Shown: one piece after another, positions 47,473 to 57,812 of the stretch | Numbering within the stretch: the first letter of the stretch is position 1 | Layout: each line of letters opens with the position of its first letter | Origin: Shewanella hanedai | Lineage (GTDB): Bacteria > Pseudomonadota > Gammaproteobacteria > Enterobacterales > Shewanellaceae | Assembly (NCBI RefSeq): GCF_007197645.1 | Contig: NZ_VKGK01000018.1 | Span: 1-64,000, forward strand | Direction: 5' to 3' | DNA length: 64,000 nucleotides | Position numbers and translations under genes: made by a program | The notes under the pieces: model-generated | What the model was told of the DNA's origin: nothing | Database searches by the model: none | What the model saw: the letters and a program-made list of their open reading frames with translations, nothing else

Positions 47473-49710
47473 TCAGTTGGCGATTTTTAACTCTGCTTTT
47501 TCAGTGATTAAATTCATATCGAAATCAAATTCATCCACACGAATCGCACGTTCACGTTTGAGATTGTAATCTTGTAATTGCTTATGCTCTGACGGTTCGA
47601 TCACCTTGGCTTCCAATGCGGCATCTAAGGTGATTGAGAAACGTGTGCCGGCTTTGAATTGGCGTTTACGCAATGCTTTCTTCACTTTGGCAAGCAGTGG
47701 TAAACAGTTCATCTTAGCAAGATAAGCTTGCTCGTTGATGTCGTTACCATCTCCCGGAACCGGTTTAATTAAATGCGTTAAATTACGCTTAAACTCAGTG
47801 TTTAACTGTGCCTGCTCGGCAAGTTCTCTCACTAAGTCATCATTTACTTTTTGCATCTTAGGGGAGTAAGTGACGGTTAACAGGCGCATCAGCTTACGTG
47901 TGGCAGATGACGGGAAGTTTTCAAGGAAGGCCAGTAGCGCCTCTTCGGCTTTACAAAGAGACCAGCGAGTCGCGTAATGGAAATACGGGGCAGCTTGCTC
48001 TCGTTGCTCACTAGGTAGCTTATGTTCATAGTAACGAATCGACGCCATGGCAGCGTACAGGTAACTCATTACATCGCCCAATCGAGCAGAAAGCATCTCA
48101 GCTTGTTTCAACTTACCGCCAAGTACTAACAGTGAGAAGTCAGCGTAAACGGCGAGTTTAGAGGCAAGCTTGTTCACGGATTTTTCGTAAGGAATCACCT
48201 CTGACAAAGTTGAGGTTGCCGATGCAGTAAAAGGCAGTAACCCCAAACGGAAGGCACGTAGCGAGTTATTAACGCTGTAACCTATAGTCTTAGTGAGTAT
48301 GCTGTTGAACTCTTTGTCAGCAGTACTGCTATCACTGTGGATTGACTCAACCATACTTTGTAAGTACGGGTGACAACGCATGACACCTTGACCGAAGATC
48401 ATGAGATTACGGGTAAGAATGTTTGCGCCTTCTACCGTAATTGCAATGGGTTGTGCTACATAGCCTGAGGCTAACGTGTTTTGTGGTCCACGTTGAATCG
48501 CTTTACCAGCTTGAATATCCATGGCTGAGTTGAGTATGTCACGACCTAACTCTGTCATGTGGTACTTTGCAATAGCAGTGACAACAGAAGGCTTAAGGCC
48601 AATGCCCAACCCTTCTGTTGTGAGTACACGCATCGATTCTTGTAGGTAAGTTTTACCCGCAATATCGGCCAGCTTTTCCTGAATTCCCTCAAATTTTCCT
48701 ATAGACAATCCAAACTGCTCACGAACCGCTGCATATTCGGCAGATGATTTAAATGAGCATTGGCTAACTGAAGCCCCTAAAGCGGGTAGAGATATTCCGC
48801 GTCCTGCGCCGAGACATGCAACTAACATCGCCCATCCACGGCCAATATTGGTTTGACCACCAATGATGAACTCCATTGGAATAAAGACATTTTCTCCACG
48901 AGTGGTGCCGTTATAGAAGTTAACGCCCATTGGGTCGTGACGGTTACCTAACTGAACGCCAGGGTGTGCTTTTGGAATAAGCGCACAGGTGATGCCTAAA
49001 TCTTCTTCACCACCAAGTAAACCTTTGGGATCTTGCACTTTAAAAGCAAGCCCAAGCACCGAAGCGATTGGAGCCAAAGTGATATAACGTTTATCCCAGG
49101 TAACAGACAGTCCAAGCACCTGTTTACCTTCATATTCGCCTATTGTGACTGTTCCTATATCAGGAATACCGCCAGCATCTGAGCCAGCTTCTGGGCTGGT
49201 TAGGGCAAAACAGGGGATCTCTAAACCTTTGGCTAAACGAGGCAGCCAGAAATCTCGCTGTTCATCGGTACCATAGTGCATCAATAACTCTCCAGGGCCG
49301 AGAGAGTTTGGCACCATTACGGTGACAGCAACTGCGGAGCTTTTAGCTGCAATAGTGGCAACAATGGTTGAGTTAGCGTAAGGGCTGAACTCAAGCCCGC
49401 CGTAGGCTTTTGGAATAATAAGTGAGAAAAACTTGTTCTCTTTTAAGAAGGTCAGAACATTTTCAGGGATATGCTTGGCGCTCTGAATAGCAAAATCATC
49501 CACCATCTCGATAAGTTGTGTCACAGGGCCATCGAGAAACGCTTGTTCATCAACTGATAGAGCCGCTACGGGAATTTCTCGTAAGGCATTAAAGTCAGGA
49601 AGACCCTGGTAGATAGATCCTTCTAACCAGACGTCACCCGCATCCAGTGCTTCTTGTTCTGTGGTGGAAATAGTTGGCAATACTTTTTTAAATCTTGTTC
49701 TTATGCTCAT
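47473..49710 (-). CDS. fadE: FadE-like acyl-CoA dehydrogenase without membrane segment
   Basis: A 745-residue FAD enzyme of the FadE family, doing the first oxidation step of fatty-acid beta-oxidation. It aligns by eye with E. coli FadE across IPKAYGGLEFS, VPNSLGPGELL, CFALTSPEAGSDAGGIPD and VEGANILTRNLMIFGQG, and it has the DUF1974 C-terminal domain. It lacks the N-terminal helices of E. coli FadE (814 residues), so it should be soluble or peripheral. An in-frame ATG starts MSIRTRFKKVLP. It is monocistronic. Confidence 0.9.
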   Translation of the reverse strand: MSIRTRFKKVLPTISTTEQEALDAGDVWLEGSIYQGLPDFNALREIPVAALSVDEQAFLDGPVTQLIEMVDDFAIQSAKHIPENVLTFLKENKFFSLIIPKAYGGLEFSPYANSTIVATIAAKSSAVAVTVMVPNSLGPGELLMHYGTDEQRDFWLPRLAKGLEIPCFALTSPEAGSDAGGIPDIGTVTIGEYEGKQVLGLSVTWDKRYITLAPIASVLGLAFKVQDPKGLLGGEEDLGITCALIPKAHPGVQLGNRHDPMGVNFYNGTTRGENVFIPMEFIIGGQTNIGRGWAMLVACLGAGRGISLPALGASVSQCSFKSSAEYAAVREQFGLSIGKFEGIQEKLADIAGKTYLQESMRVLTTEGLGIGLKPSVVTAIAKYHMTELGRDILNSAMDIQAGKAIQRGPQNTLASGYVAQPIAITVEGANILTRNLMIFGQGVMRCHPYLQSMVESIHSDSSTADKEFNSILTKTIGYSVNNSLRAFRLGLLPFTASATSTLSEVIPYEKSVNKLASKLAVYADFSLLVLGGKLKQAEMLSARLGDVMSYLYAAMASIRYYEHKLPSEQREQAAPYFHYATRWSLCKAEEALLAFLENFPSSATRKLMRLLTVTYSPKMQKVNDDLVRELAEQAQLNTEFKRNLTHLIKPVPGDGNDINEQAYLAKMNCLPLLAKVKKALRKRQFKAGTRFSITLDAALEAKVIEPSEHKQLQDYNLKRERAIRVDEFDFDMNLITEKAELKIAN

Positions 49711-50118
49711 TATTTTTTCTCAGAGGACCAGAAATATAACTCCATTACGACATAAAACGAACAGTAGATCAATTACTCAAAACAAGTATTTTAAACAATT
49801 GTTTGAATTTTGATTTTAAGATGAACAATATTCACTCTTTTTTCATTAGCTTACACGTGTACGCTCACATTTGGTTTTTTGTATTGATTTGGTCTTTTAA
49901 CTCGAGATTACAATAGGTTTAGTTATTGCAGTGACTGTATTCATCGCAATTATTGTTAATATAGCGGTGTTAGTATCGAGTATTGAGGAGAGGTAACGAG
50001 GGGAGTTATAAAGCGAAATGAAAGCTTATGGATCTCAAAGAAAATAGTGGTGTTTTATGTTTAGGCCTAATAGATAAAGCACGACTTAACGCCGCGCTTT
50101 ATAAGATTGAACTAAGGG
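49711..50118. other. intergenic region between FadE-like and lipoprotein genes
   Basis: About 400 AT-rich bases. The FadE promoter should be near the left end. An imperfect hairpin (AAAGCACG...CGCGCTTT, about 50080-50103) near the right may terminate the lipoprotein gene. Nothing else was seen. Confidence 0.5.
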
Positions 50119-50682
50119 TTAATTGACACTGAGCGACTGCTGGTCAAGCGCTGCATCGTATTGCCAGATTTGGTAACTCGGGGCACTGCCATCATAATGC
50201 CAGATAACCACCATCAGCTCACTTTGATGGTTCGCGACTTTTATGTTTGCCGACAGATTTCCTTCATCTAGTGGCCCCCTAAATAAGCAGGAGTTGTAAT
50301 TAACTTTATAACTACTCCCAGAGGTTTGGTAGTCACCGCACAGTGAAAAGTAGGCTCGCTGTTGGTCATTCATCGCCACATTAATATCCAACATATAGGA
50401 TGATTCGATAATGTTATCTGCTGCGATAACCAGATCATCAAGTGAGGTCGGAGTTGGTACTGGATCTGGATCCGGTGTCGTCGGAGTGGTTGGTGTTGTC
50501 GGTGTGGTTACGGGGGCTGCGACGGTGTCTCCACCGTCATCACCACCACCGCCACACCCTACGAGTAAACCTGCAAGCGTAAAAGCAATGATTAAACCAA
50601 ATCGTGACGATTGCTCAGTCATTGACCTCTCGCTAAGTGCTTTATTTGATTGCATGGAAGTTACTACTGTTTGCTTAGTCAT
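50119..50682 (-). CDS. lipoprotein with Thr-Pro linker
   Basis: A 187-residue lipoprotein: a long N-region, then a signal helix and lipobox LLVGC (about residue 43), a poly-Gly and then Thr-Pro-rich linker (repeats of PTTPT), and a small C-terminal domain with two cysteines (SLCGDY and NSCLF). No family is recognised. It starts 14 bases after the LruC-domain gene ends, so it is probably co-transcribed and linked to it. Confidence 0.75.
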   Translation of the reverse strand: MTKQTVVTSMQSNKALSERSMTEQSSRFGLIIAFTLAGLLVGCGGGGDDGGDTVAAPVTTPTTPTTPTTPDPDPVPTPTSLDDLVIAADNIIESSYMLDINVAMNDQQRAYFSLCGDYQTSGSSYKVNYNSCLFRGPLDEGNLSANIKVANHQSELMVVIWHYDGSAPSYQIWQYDAALDQQSLSVN

Positions 50683-50696
50683 AGTGAGTTCCTTAT

Positions 50697-52844
50697 CTAC
50701 TGCTCAGTAAAAATCAATGAATTGGTTGGGTTGGTATACCAAGTTTCATTGGTATCGCCTGAACCATCAGCGGCAAAATCAACAAATTCGGTATAGGCAC
50801 TGTCGAGTCGCTGGTTCTCCAAAGGATGTTTCCAATCCGATGGCACTTCTAATGCCCACGCCATACCTGTGTCGGTAAGGAAGTACTGTCTTGTGCTGGC
50901 ATCGGCCGCGTCAGATCTGGCACCTAGATAGGCTGATTCAAACTTATCGGTAGGAGCGCGATTCTTTAAATGAACTTCCCATTTTCTGCCTGGGTTATTA
51001 CCCCCGGTATAATATTTTGCTATTTCACCATGATCGGTATTAGGTGTGGCAAAGATAAAGGGGTCATAAGGGAATTCAGGCATGGATGTTTTGTCAACAG
51101 GGGTATCGAAAGGGATGCTCATTTCCCACGTTGTACGATATGCACTTCCGCAGCCACTTTCAGTTCTGAGGTAAGTACAGCCTTGTGCGATGGTGACATG
51201 ATCTGACAAGTCTTGTGTAAAGATAAATACGGCATTGCTCTGCTCCGTTTCTAACGTTGATTCAGACTGTGAAATGCCATCAACATTCCAACTTATTAAA
51301 CTTTCTTTGATTTTACTGCGTGCGACACCAGGAAGTTGGACACCAAAACCGTTGTGGTAGGCGGCTCCCATTGCTGCTAGTTCCATGGTCAGTGAAATAC
51401 GACGTACCTTGTTGTCTTTGACATATTCTGCAATGCGTAGCTGTACCACTACGTCATTCATATCAAAGTCTCCTTGATCAGGATAAAGATCTTCATAGGC
51501 TATAGAGGTAAAAGTTGAAGAGGAAGGATAGTAGTTCACCGACACGCCTGTTTCGGTTAATGTAATAGGATAATCTTCTACTTCACCGTCACCGACACCA
51601 CCCGTCGAGGAGATATCTTGCTGAGTGCTTAAGCGAAAACGAGCCCAAGTTTCTCCAGTGTTAGCCCACGTTGGGATATCAATAATGATGGTATTTGTGC
51701 CTTCATCAAGGGGCTCTCCAAGGATGACTTGTTCCTCTAATTCAAATTCACCATTTCTATTTAGGTCTATCCATCCGTTAAGGTAGCCGTTGTCGCCAGT
51801 GGCATCGACGAGTAATATTGCCTGCTCTCCAATTTCAAACCCTGTTGGCATACTCACGCCATCTTCATCATCACTGTTATCGCTAGCATCATCGCTTAAG
51901 GGATAGACATAACCGTCAGACTCATTGTCAACACTGCTACCAAGGTGTAATCCAGGGACTATTGAGTGTCTCGCGCCATTATTATCAAGTGATGTTCCAT
52001 AACTGTCCGGTGCATCACCAAAGTCGACACTATCGCCGACGGAGACAACAGCTAAAGCACAACGAGCACCGTCATTACTTGATGATGATGGACCGTAGGC
52101 AAAGAGTTCTGCTGCTGGTGATGCGACATCGACATTGACGCGATAGATATTTCCGTTCGCATTATTACTGGTGTAAAGATTACCGTCAGGGTCAAAAAAC
52201 TGAGCGCCAAAAATAAAATTTCCTGAAGTCGAAGTCACGACTGTGCCTAATTCTGTTGATAAGCCATTTGCAGGGTCGATTTTAATTAACTTACCTGTAC
52301 TGCCATTCGTGATTGCATAGATAAAACCATCTGTAGGATGAAAGGCAAAATCTGTAATGGTATAGGTGGCATTGGTATTACTACCTGAGATTCTTGTCAT
52401 GTTGTAGTTATTGGGATCATCAAGGGGAATAGTGAAAAGTCCTTTACCTTTTCGATACCCATACCAAGTATTTTCAGTGATAGATACATCACCAACAAAT
52501 AGATTACCGGCACTTACAGAGGCACTGTCTTTGGTAATAGTAAGCGGTATTATCTGATAGTCATTCCCTGTTTTTCCTAGCGTCCCGTTTTGATAGTCCC
52601 AGCCATAGATGTAGTTATCATGATAATTAAATCCAACACCGTTATAAGATTTAGTAATGCCCATATCATTCTCTAATACGGTGTAGCTACCTGTAGCCAA
52701 CTCAACGCCATATGTTTTAGGCACCGATGAAGGTGTTTGAATGATAAAAGCTTCTGAAGGACAAGCTTCAAATTCATCAGCCCAGCTCGTCCCTTGAGTG
52801 AGTAGAATGCTGCTACAAATCATTAATGAGTAGGTTTTTTTCAT
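50697..52844 (-). CDS. secreted LruC-domain protein with propeller-like N-terminus
   Basis: A 715-residue exported protein. After a signal peptide (about 1-23) comes a repeat-rich beta region (about 30-255; GFNYHDNYIYGWDYQNGTLG, FAFHPTDGFIYAITNGSTGK) like the DUF6923 family. A GEVED-type domain follows (about 268-400; VDFGDAPDSYGTSLDN... GEVEDYPITL), then a C-terminal LruC domain (DUF4842; YEDLYPDQGDFDMNDVVVQL). Its role is probably at the cell surface. AAGGAAATCCTA precedes the ATG at 52844. Confidence 0.85.
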   Translation of the reverse strand: MKKTYSLMICSSILLTQGTSWADEFEACPSEAFIIQTPSSVPKTYGVELATGSYTVLENDMGITKSYNGVGFNYHDNYIYGWDYQNGTLGKTGNDYQIIPLTITKDSASVSAGNLFVGDVSITENTWYGYRKGKGLFTIPLDDPNNYNMTRISGSNTNATYTITDFAFHPTDGFIYAITNGSTGKLIKIDPANGLSTELGTVVTSTSGNFIFGAQFFDPDGNLYTSNNANGNIYRVNVDVASPAAELFAYGPSSSSNDGARCALAVVSVGDSVDFGDAPDSYGTSLDNNGARHSIVPGLHLGSSVDNESDGYVYPLSDDASDNSDDEDGVSMPTGFEIGEQAILLVDATGDNGYLNGWIDLNRNGEFELEEQVILGEPLDEGTNTIIIDIPTWANTGETWARFRLSTQQDISSTGGVGDGEVEDYPITLTETGVSVNYYPSSSTFTSIAYEDLYPDQGDFDMNDVVVQLRIAEYVKDNKVRRISLTMELAAMGAAYHNGFGVQLPGVARSKIKESLISWNVDGISQSESTLETEQSNAVFIFTQDLSDHVTIAQGCTYLRTESGCGSAYRTTWEMSIPFDTPVDKTSMPEFPYDPFIFATPNTDHGEIAKYYTGGNNPGRKWEVHLKNRAPTDKFESAYLGARSDAADASTRQYFLTDTGMAWALEVPSDWKHPLENQRLDSAYTEFVDFAADGSGDTNETWYTNPTNSLIFTEQ

Positions 52845-53361
52845 TAGGATTTCCTTGTTGTATTTAGCTAATAATTCAGAATGCAGAGTTTGTGCCAATA
52901 ATTATTTTCTTAAAATACAAAGATCTATGGTTTCTATTTTGTTGGTGGGGTTGTGTGTTTTGCAAACTGCAATTCAAGTTGCAGACAGTAATGCGGTATT
53001 CGATTAGAAATGAGATCAAAACTTGACGAGTGGATTAGTACAATCAGTGCCGTGGGTTCCTCGATATGTCATCAGGTCTGATGTTTAGTGTTCATCATGC
53101 CTATTATCTATTTTGAATATTAATCCTTTCATTTAATTTAAAACGCACCTGACAGAGGTTTATCGGTATTGAATTCCTTCGATCACCTCGTCTAGCCATT
53201 TTAGATTGATTAAACAATAACTCAGCTGCCTGAAGGTGAAAAATATCAACTCCTCTACTAAGCTCATAGTGATCAATTTTCCTTTGCCTTGCTTGGCAAA
53301 AATTGAAATCGTCATGAGAGTAAGCGGTTTTGGTATTAACAACATTAGGTGATGAATCTAT
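52845..53361. other. intergenic region between LruC and kinase genes
   Basis: About 500 bases with divergent promoters. A CTGCAA...TTGCAG inverted repeat (52967-52984, 6-base spacer) could be an operator. Short minus-strand frames here (53104-53412) look like chance. Confidence 0.4.
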
Positions 53362-56300
53362 ATGGACGAGATCTCGACTAAACAAGTCAATCGCAGTTAT
53401 AAAAAATACCATTCACTCAGTTTGAGTCTCACTTTATGGTTCCTTGCGCTTTCGCTACTCCCACTCATTGGTGTTTCTTGGTTTAGCTATGAACAAGCAA
53501 AGTTGAGTTTAGTCAATTCGGCTGAAGATGAACTCACCCAATCTTCCGTGCTGACAACACAGGCTATCGAGTCTTGGTTTGAATATCGTTTACTCGATTT
53601 AAGAGTCGAAGCTGAATCTGGTCATATGTCTGAAATGTTATCATCGTTAAGTCAGGGATTGGTTTCAAGTCAGCAAACTCCCACTGAGTATGTGAAAGGC
53701 CCTGATTGGTATAAAAGAATGGAGACTGAGCAAAGTCATGTGACCACATTAGTGGATGAGTATGACTACATTAGCGATATTTATCTGATAGACCCCAGTG
53801 GCAATATTCTTTATTCGGTGGCTAAAGAGGAGGATTTGGGAGAGAACATCTATAGCCCTGTACTAAGATATTCGTATTTTTCAGCCAGTGTACAAAATGC
53901 GTTAAACACCGGAAAAGTAAGCTTCTCTGGAATTGATCGTTACCCATTATCTTCTGCACCTATTTCAAGTTTTATCGTTTCAGCCATGTTTGATGAGAAT
54001 GCCCAAGCGATTGGTGCAATGGCCATTCAGTTACGGTTTGAGCCGATTTTCAGGTCAATGAATTTAGCTGTAGGTAAAAAGAGTTCATTAACTCATTACT
54101 TAGTTGATGAAAATGGTCTTTTGTTGTCGCCCATTCAAGATAATTGGGATGAAGTGACCGTGAAGTCGATAGATACCGATCAGTTTAGAGCGTGGTTGAA
54201 GACTCGGGCTAAAAGCGATCGAGTAGAGAGTGTTGAAGTAGTTAAGATTACAGGAATAGATTCGACAACATTGGAGTATATGGGACCAAACGGTAAAAAT
54301 GTCATTGGGTTACATCAATCCGTGTCATTGGCAGGTGTCGATTGGTTGTTGATCAGTGAAGTTGATCGTGATGAGGCGATGGGAGAGATTAATTGGCTTG
54401 CGAGAATGACCTTAATATTAGTTGTGATAACCATATTCGTGGTCATACTCACATCCATATTTGTCGCAAGAAAGATAACTCGACCAGTACAGAAGCTAGT
54501 CAAAGCCAATCTCGATGTTGCCAAGGGAGAGAAAGTCGAGCTGGTACAAATTAACAGTAACAATGAGATATCTTTGTTAGCAGATGCTTTCAATGAGCTG
54601 TTAGTGACAAGAAGTACATATGAAGATTCACTTAGAGTCGCTAATTTACAGGCTGTTGAGGCTCTTAATCGTTTAGAGAATCAAAAGTTCGCTTTGGATC
54701 AGCATGCCATTGTTGTTATTACAGATGTGAATGGGACGATTACCTATGTGAACCGACTTTTTACTGAAATCAGTGGTTATAGTGAACAGGAACTGATAGG
54801 GAAAAATCATCGCTTATTGAATTCAGGCCATCACCCTAAGGCATTTTTTGCGCAGATGTACAGCGTGATATCTAAAGGAGAGGTGTGGAATGCTGAGATT
54901 TGTAACCGTGCTAAAGACGGCAGTTATTATTGGGTTGATACAACCGTTGTTCCTTTTAATAACCCCGCTGGTGAGCTTGAAAGTTATATTGCGATTCGTG
55001 CCGATATAACTGAGAGAAAAGAGTCAGACCTGCTCGTTAAGAAAGGCTTATCTTTAATGTTGTCGGTGATGGAGTCAACTGATAACGGTATTTTAGTGAC
55101 CGATCCTGATGGTGAAGTGTTGCAGTTTAATCACCGTTTTTGTGATATTTGGGCAATAACACCAGAGACTCTAAAAAATCTAGAACATGGCGAATTTGCC
55201 TATATGGATAAATTACAACTTCTCGATGGAGATAGTTTTGTAGGCTCTATCGAACGCCTTTATCAAGAACCTGAACAGGAAGGTTTCGATACCCTTTTCT
55301 TTAAAGATGGCAGGGTGTTTGAGCAAGTCTCATTACCGATGAATAGCGGTAAGGAGTTTTTGGGACGAGTGTGGAGTTTCCATGACATCAGCCAAAGAAT
55401 GAAAACTCAGCATGAACTTCAAATAGCAAAAGAAGCAGCTGAATCTGCAGTAAAAGCGAAGAGCGAATTTCTGGCCAGCATGAGTCATGAGATCAGAACA
55501 CCAATGAACGGTGTCTTGGGGATGCTAGGACTACTTTACAATTCGAAATTAACAGACTTCCAGCAACGAAGAGTGGGTATTGCTCAATCAAGTGCGCAAT
55601 CTTTGTTAACGCTTATCAATGACATTTTGGATTACTCAAAAATTGACGCGGGTAAGTTAGATCTAGAAGAACTGGAATTTAATTTAAGAGGTTTGTTAGG
55701 TGAGTTTGCCGAAGGGATGGCGCATCAAGCGCAGCATAAAAACATCGAACTAATCTTAGATCTTAAAGGCATAGAACAAGCTTATGTCAGGGGAGATCCT
55801 AGTCGTCTTCGTCAGGCTTTGACTAACTTAGTGAGTAATGCGATTAAGTTTACGCATGAAGGTGAAATCACTATTCGAGCTAAATTACTCCCGTCGCAAG
55901 ATGATGGCTTATGGCGATTCACCTGTTCAGTGACTGATACTGGCATTGGCATTCCCAAGGAAAAACTGGTCAGTCTCTTTGACTTTTTTAGTCAAGTCGA
56001 TAGCTCGACAACACGAAAATTTGGCGGGACAGGGCTCGGACTGGCCATAGTGAAGAAGATATGCTGCCTTATGGGAGGAGATATTTCGGTTAAGAGTGAG
56101 GTTGGTAAGGGGAGCTGTTTCGAATTTGAGATTGATTTGGTGAGGAGTGATCATTCTCAACTGGTGGTACCTACGGTTAACATTGAACAATTAACCTTGC
56201 TGGTTGTCGATGATAATCATACAAATAGAGAGGTGATTATTGAGCAGCTGGCGCTTTGGGGGGCGAGTGTTGTTGGAGCACAAAGTGCTGTTGAAGCACT

Positions 56301-57810
56301 CGAGCTTTGTGCTGCAAGAGAACAGGATCCGTCAGTACCTCAGTTTGATGTCGCTTTTTTAGACATGCAAATGGCTGACATCGATGGTGCCGAATTAGGT
56401 CGACGATTAAAAAGCGACATAAGGTTTGAAGCGATTAAACTGGTCATGATGACCTCAATGTCTCAAATTGGTGATGCTAAATTTTTTGCTGATTTAGGCT
56501 TTAGCGGCTATTTCCCTAAACCGACGACAACAAGCGATCTTTTTGATGCGCTCTCTATCATCTTCGATGACGGTAAAGCTATGCAAGGGGCTCAACCCTT
56601 AGTGACTCACCATTATCTACAGACATTAGCTCACATCAACGATCATCAAACATCACAATTACCTGAGTCTGTAACTATTTTACTGGTGGAAGATAACTAC
56701 GTTAATCAACTGGTCGCCACAGGTATTTTGGAGGATCTTAATGTCAGCGTAAATGTGGCTGATAATGGGCTACAGGCACTTAAGATGTTACAGGAGGAGA
56801 CTGAAACTTCTTATTCTCTAATCTTAATGGATTGTCAAATGCCTGAGATGGACGGGTATGAAGCGACTCGTCAAATTCGCGCGGGAGTAGCAGGTGAGGA
56901 GTGTAAACGGATCCCTATTATTGCTATGACAGCGAATGCCATGATGGGCGATAAAGAGAAGTGTTTCGATGCTGGTATGGATGATTACCTGGCTAAGCCT
57001 ATCGATCCCAACAAGCTGCATCTAAAATTGAATCAATGGTTAGTTGTTGAAGAGGTCAATCTGCAAGTAAAGGGGAATGCACCACTCCAATTAGTGACAA
57101 ACGAAGTGAATACGTTAGAGACCTCGAAACAGCAAGATTCGAGTTTTATTCCTAATATTCAACCAGCTTCTATAATTGGTAATAACATGATGGATGATAA
57201 AATGTTGTGGGATAAAGTGAGTTTGATGAAGCGTGCTATGGGTAAAGAGGCACTGTTTAACTCTATTATTCACTTGTTTTTAGAAGATATGCCATCGAAA
57301 TTGAAAGAACTTAAGCTGGCATTAAGCGAATCTAACATCAAAGAAATCATAGAAGTCTCACATACCATTAAAGGGGTTGCAGCTAACGTTAGTGGTGAGC
57401 TACTCCGAGAGCAAGCAGCGTTAATCGAGCTTGCCGCCAAAGAGGAAGATGTTGTTAAGGCACAAAGTCATCTGTCAGCACTGTGTACCGCTTATGAAGA
57501 GTTGAGCACTAAGATCGTTGAACATCAAAAATTGCCAAAAATAGATCGAAATACAGAAACATTTATGTCGCGCAAGGATGTGGAAAAAAATTTGAGCCAG
57601 CTATCTAAACTGCTTGCCGATGGGAGTTACATCAATATGGAAGAGTTTAGTGCTTTGAATAGAGCATCGGATGATAAAAATGTGCAGAACACTTTCGATC
57701 AGCTTCTTACTCAGCTCAATGATTTTGATTACCTTGAGGCGACAGCAACGCTAAATATCGTGATGGAAAGATACCGTAATTCCGTTTCCAGTACTGCAGG
57801 GGCCTCTTGA
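53362..57810 (+). CDS. hybrid sensor histidine kinase with two receivers and HPt
   Basis: A 1482-residue membrane kinase. It has a first TM (about 20-42), a periplasmic Cache-like sensor (about 43-340), a second TM (about 343-365) and HAMP, then two PAS domains (about 445-555 and 570-680). The HisKA domain holds His709 in SMSHEIRTPMNGV and a HATPase follows (DTGIGIPKE, GGTGLGLAI). REC1 has Asp1001, REC2 has Asp1157 and the HPt has His1334 (EVSHTIKGVAANV). This is a full phosphorelay in one chain. The signal is unknown. Its stop overlaps the next gene region, so the two are co-transcribed. Confidence 0.93.
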   Translation: MDEISTKQVNRSYKKYHSLSLSLTLWFLALSLLPLIGVSWFSYEQAKLSLVNSAEDELTQSSVLTTQAIESWFEYRLLDLRVEAESGHMSEMLSSLSQGLVSSQQTPTEYVKGPDWYKRMETEQSHVTTLVDEYDYISDIYLIDPSGNILYSVAKEEDLGENIYSPVLRYSYFSASVQNALNTGKVSFSGIDRYPLSSAPISSFIVSAMFDENAQAIGAMAIQLRFEPIFRSMNLAVGKKSSLTHYLVDENGLLLSPIQDNWDEVTVKSIDTDQFRAWLKTRAKSDRVESVEVVKITGIDSTTLEYMGPNGKNVIGLHQSVSLAGVDWLLISEVDRDEAMGEINWLARMTLILVVITIFVVILTSIFVARKITRPVQKLVKANLDVAKGEKVELVQINSNNEISLLADAFNELLVTRSTYEDSLRVANLQAVEALNRLENQKFALDQHAIVVITDVNGTITYVNRLFTEISGYSEQELIGKNHRLLNSGHHPKAFFAQMYSVISKGEVWNAEICNRAKDGSYYWVDTTVVPFNNPAGELESYIAIRADITERKESDLLVKKGLSLMLSVMESTDNGILVTDPDGEVLQFNHRFCDIWAITPETLKNLEHGEFAYMDKLQLLDGDSFVGSIERLYQEPEQEGFDTLFFKDGRVFEQVSLPMNSGKEFLGRVWSFHDISQRMKTQHELQIAKEAAESAVKAKSEFLASMSHEIRTPMNGVLGMLGLLYNSKLTDFQQRRVGIAQSSAQSLLTLINDILDYSKIDAGKLDLEELEFNLRGLLGEFAEGMAHQAQHKNIELILDLKGIEQAYVRGDPSRLRQALTNLVSNAIKFTHEGEITIRAKLLPSQDDGLWRFTCSVTDTGIGIPKEKLVSLFDFFSQVDSSTTRKFGGTGLGLAIVKKICCLMGGDISVKSEVGKGSCFEFEIDLVRSDHSQLVVPTVNIEQLTLLVVDDNHTNREVIIEQLALWGASVVGAQSAVEALELCAAREQDPSVPQFDVAFLDMQMADIDGAELGRRLKSDIRFEAIKLVMMTSMSQIGDAKFFADLGFSGYFPKPTTTSDLFDALSIIFDDGKAMQGAQPLVTHHYLQTLAHINDHQTSQLPESVTILLVEDNYVNQLVATGILEDLNVSVNVADNGLQALKMLQEETETSYSLILMDCQMPEMDGYEATRQIRAGVAGEECKRIPIIAMTANAMMGDKEKCFDAGMDDYLAKPIDPNKLHLKLNQWLVVEEVNLQVKGNAPLQLVTNEVNTLETSKQQDSSFIPNIQPASIIGNNMMDDKMLWDKVSLMKRAMGKEALFNSIIHLFLEDMPSKLKELKLALSESNIKEIIEVSHTIKGVAANVSGELLREQAALIELAAKEEDVVKAQSHLSALCTAYEELSTKIVEHQKLPKIDRNTETFMSRKDVEKNLSQLSKLLADGSYINMEEFSALNRASDDKNVQNTFDQLLTQLNDFDYLEATATLNIVMERYRNSVSSTAGAS

Positions 57811-57812
57811 TT

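Noticed and set aside
53104..53412. minus-strand frame upstream of the hybrid kinase
   Set aside because: No ribosome-binding site or domain; it overlaps the kinase start and its composition looks like chance.
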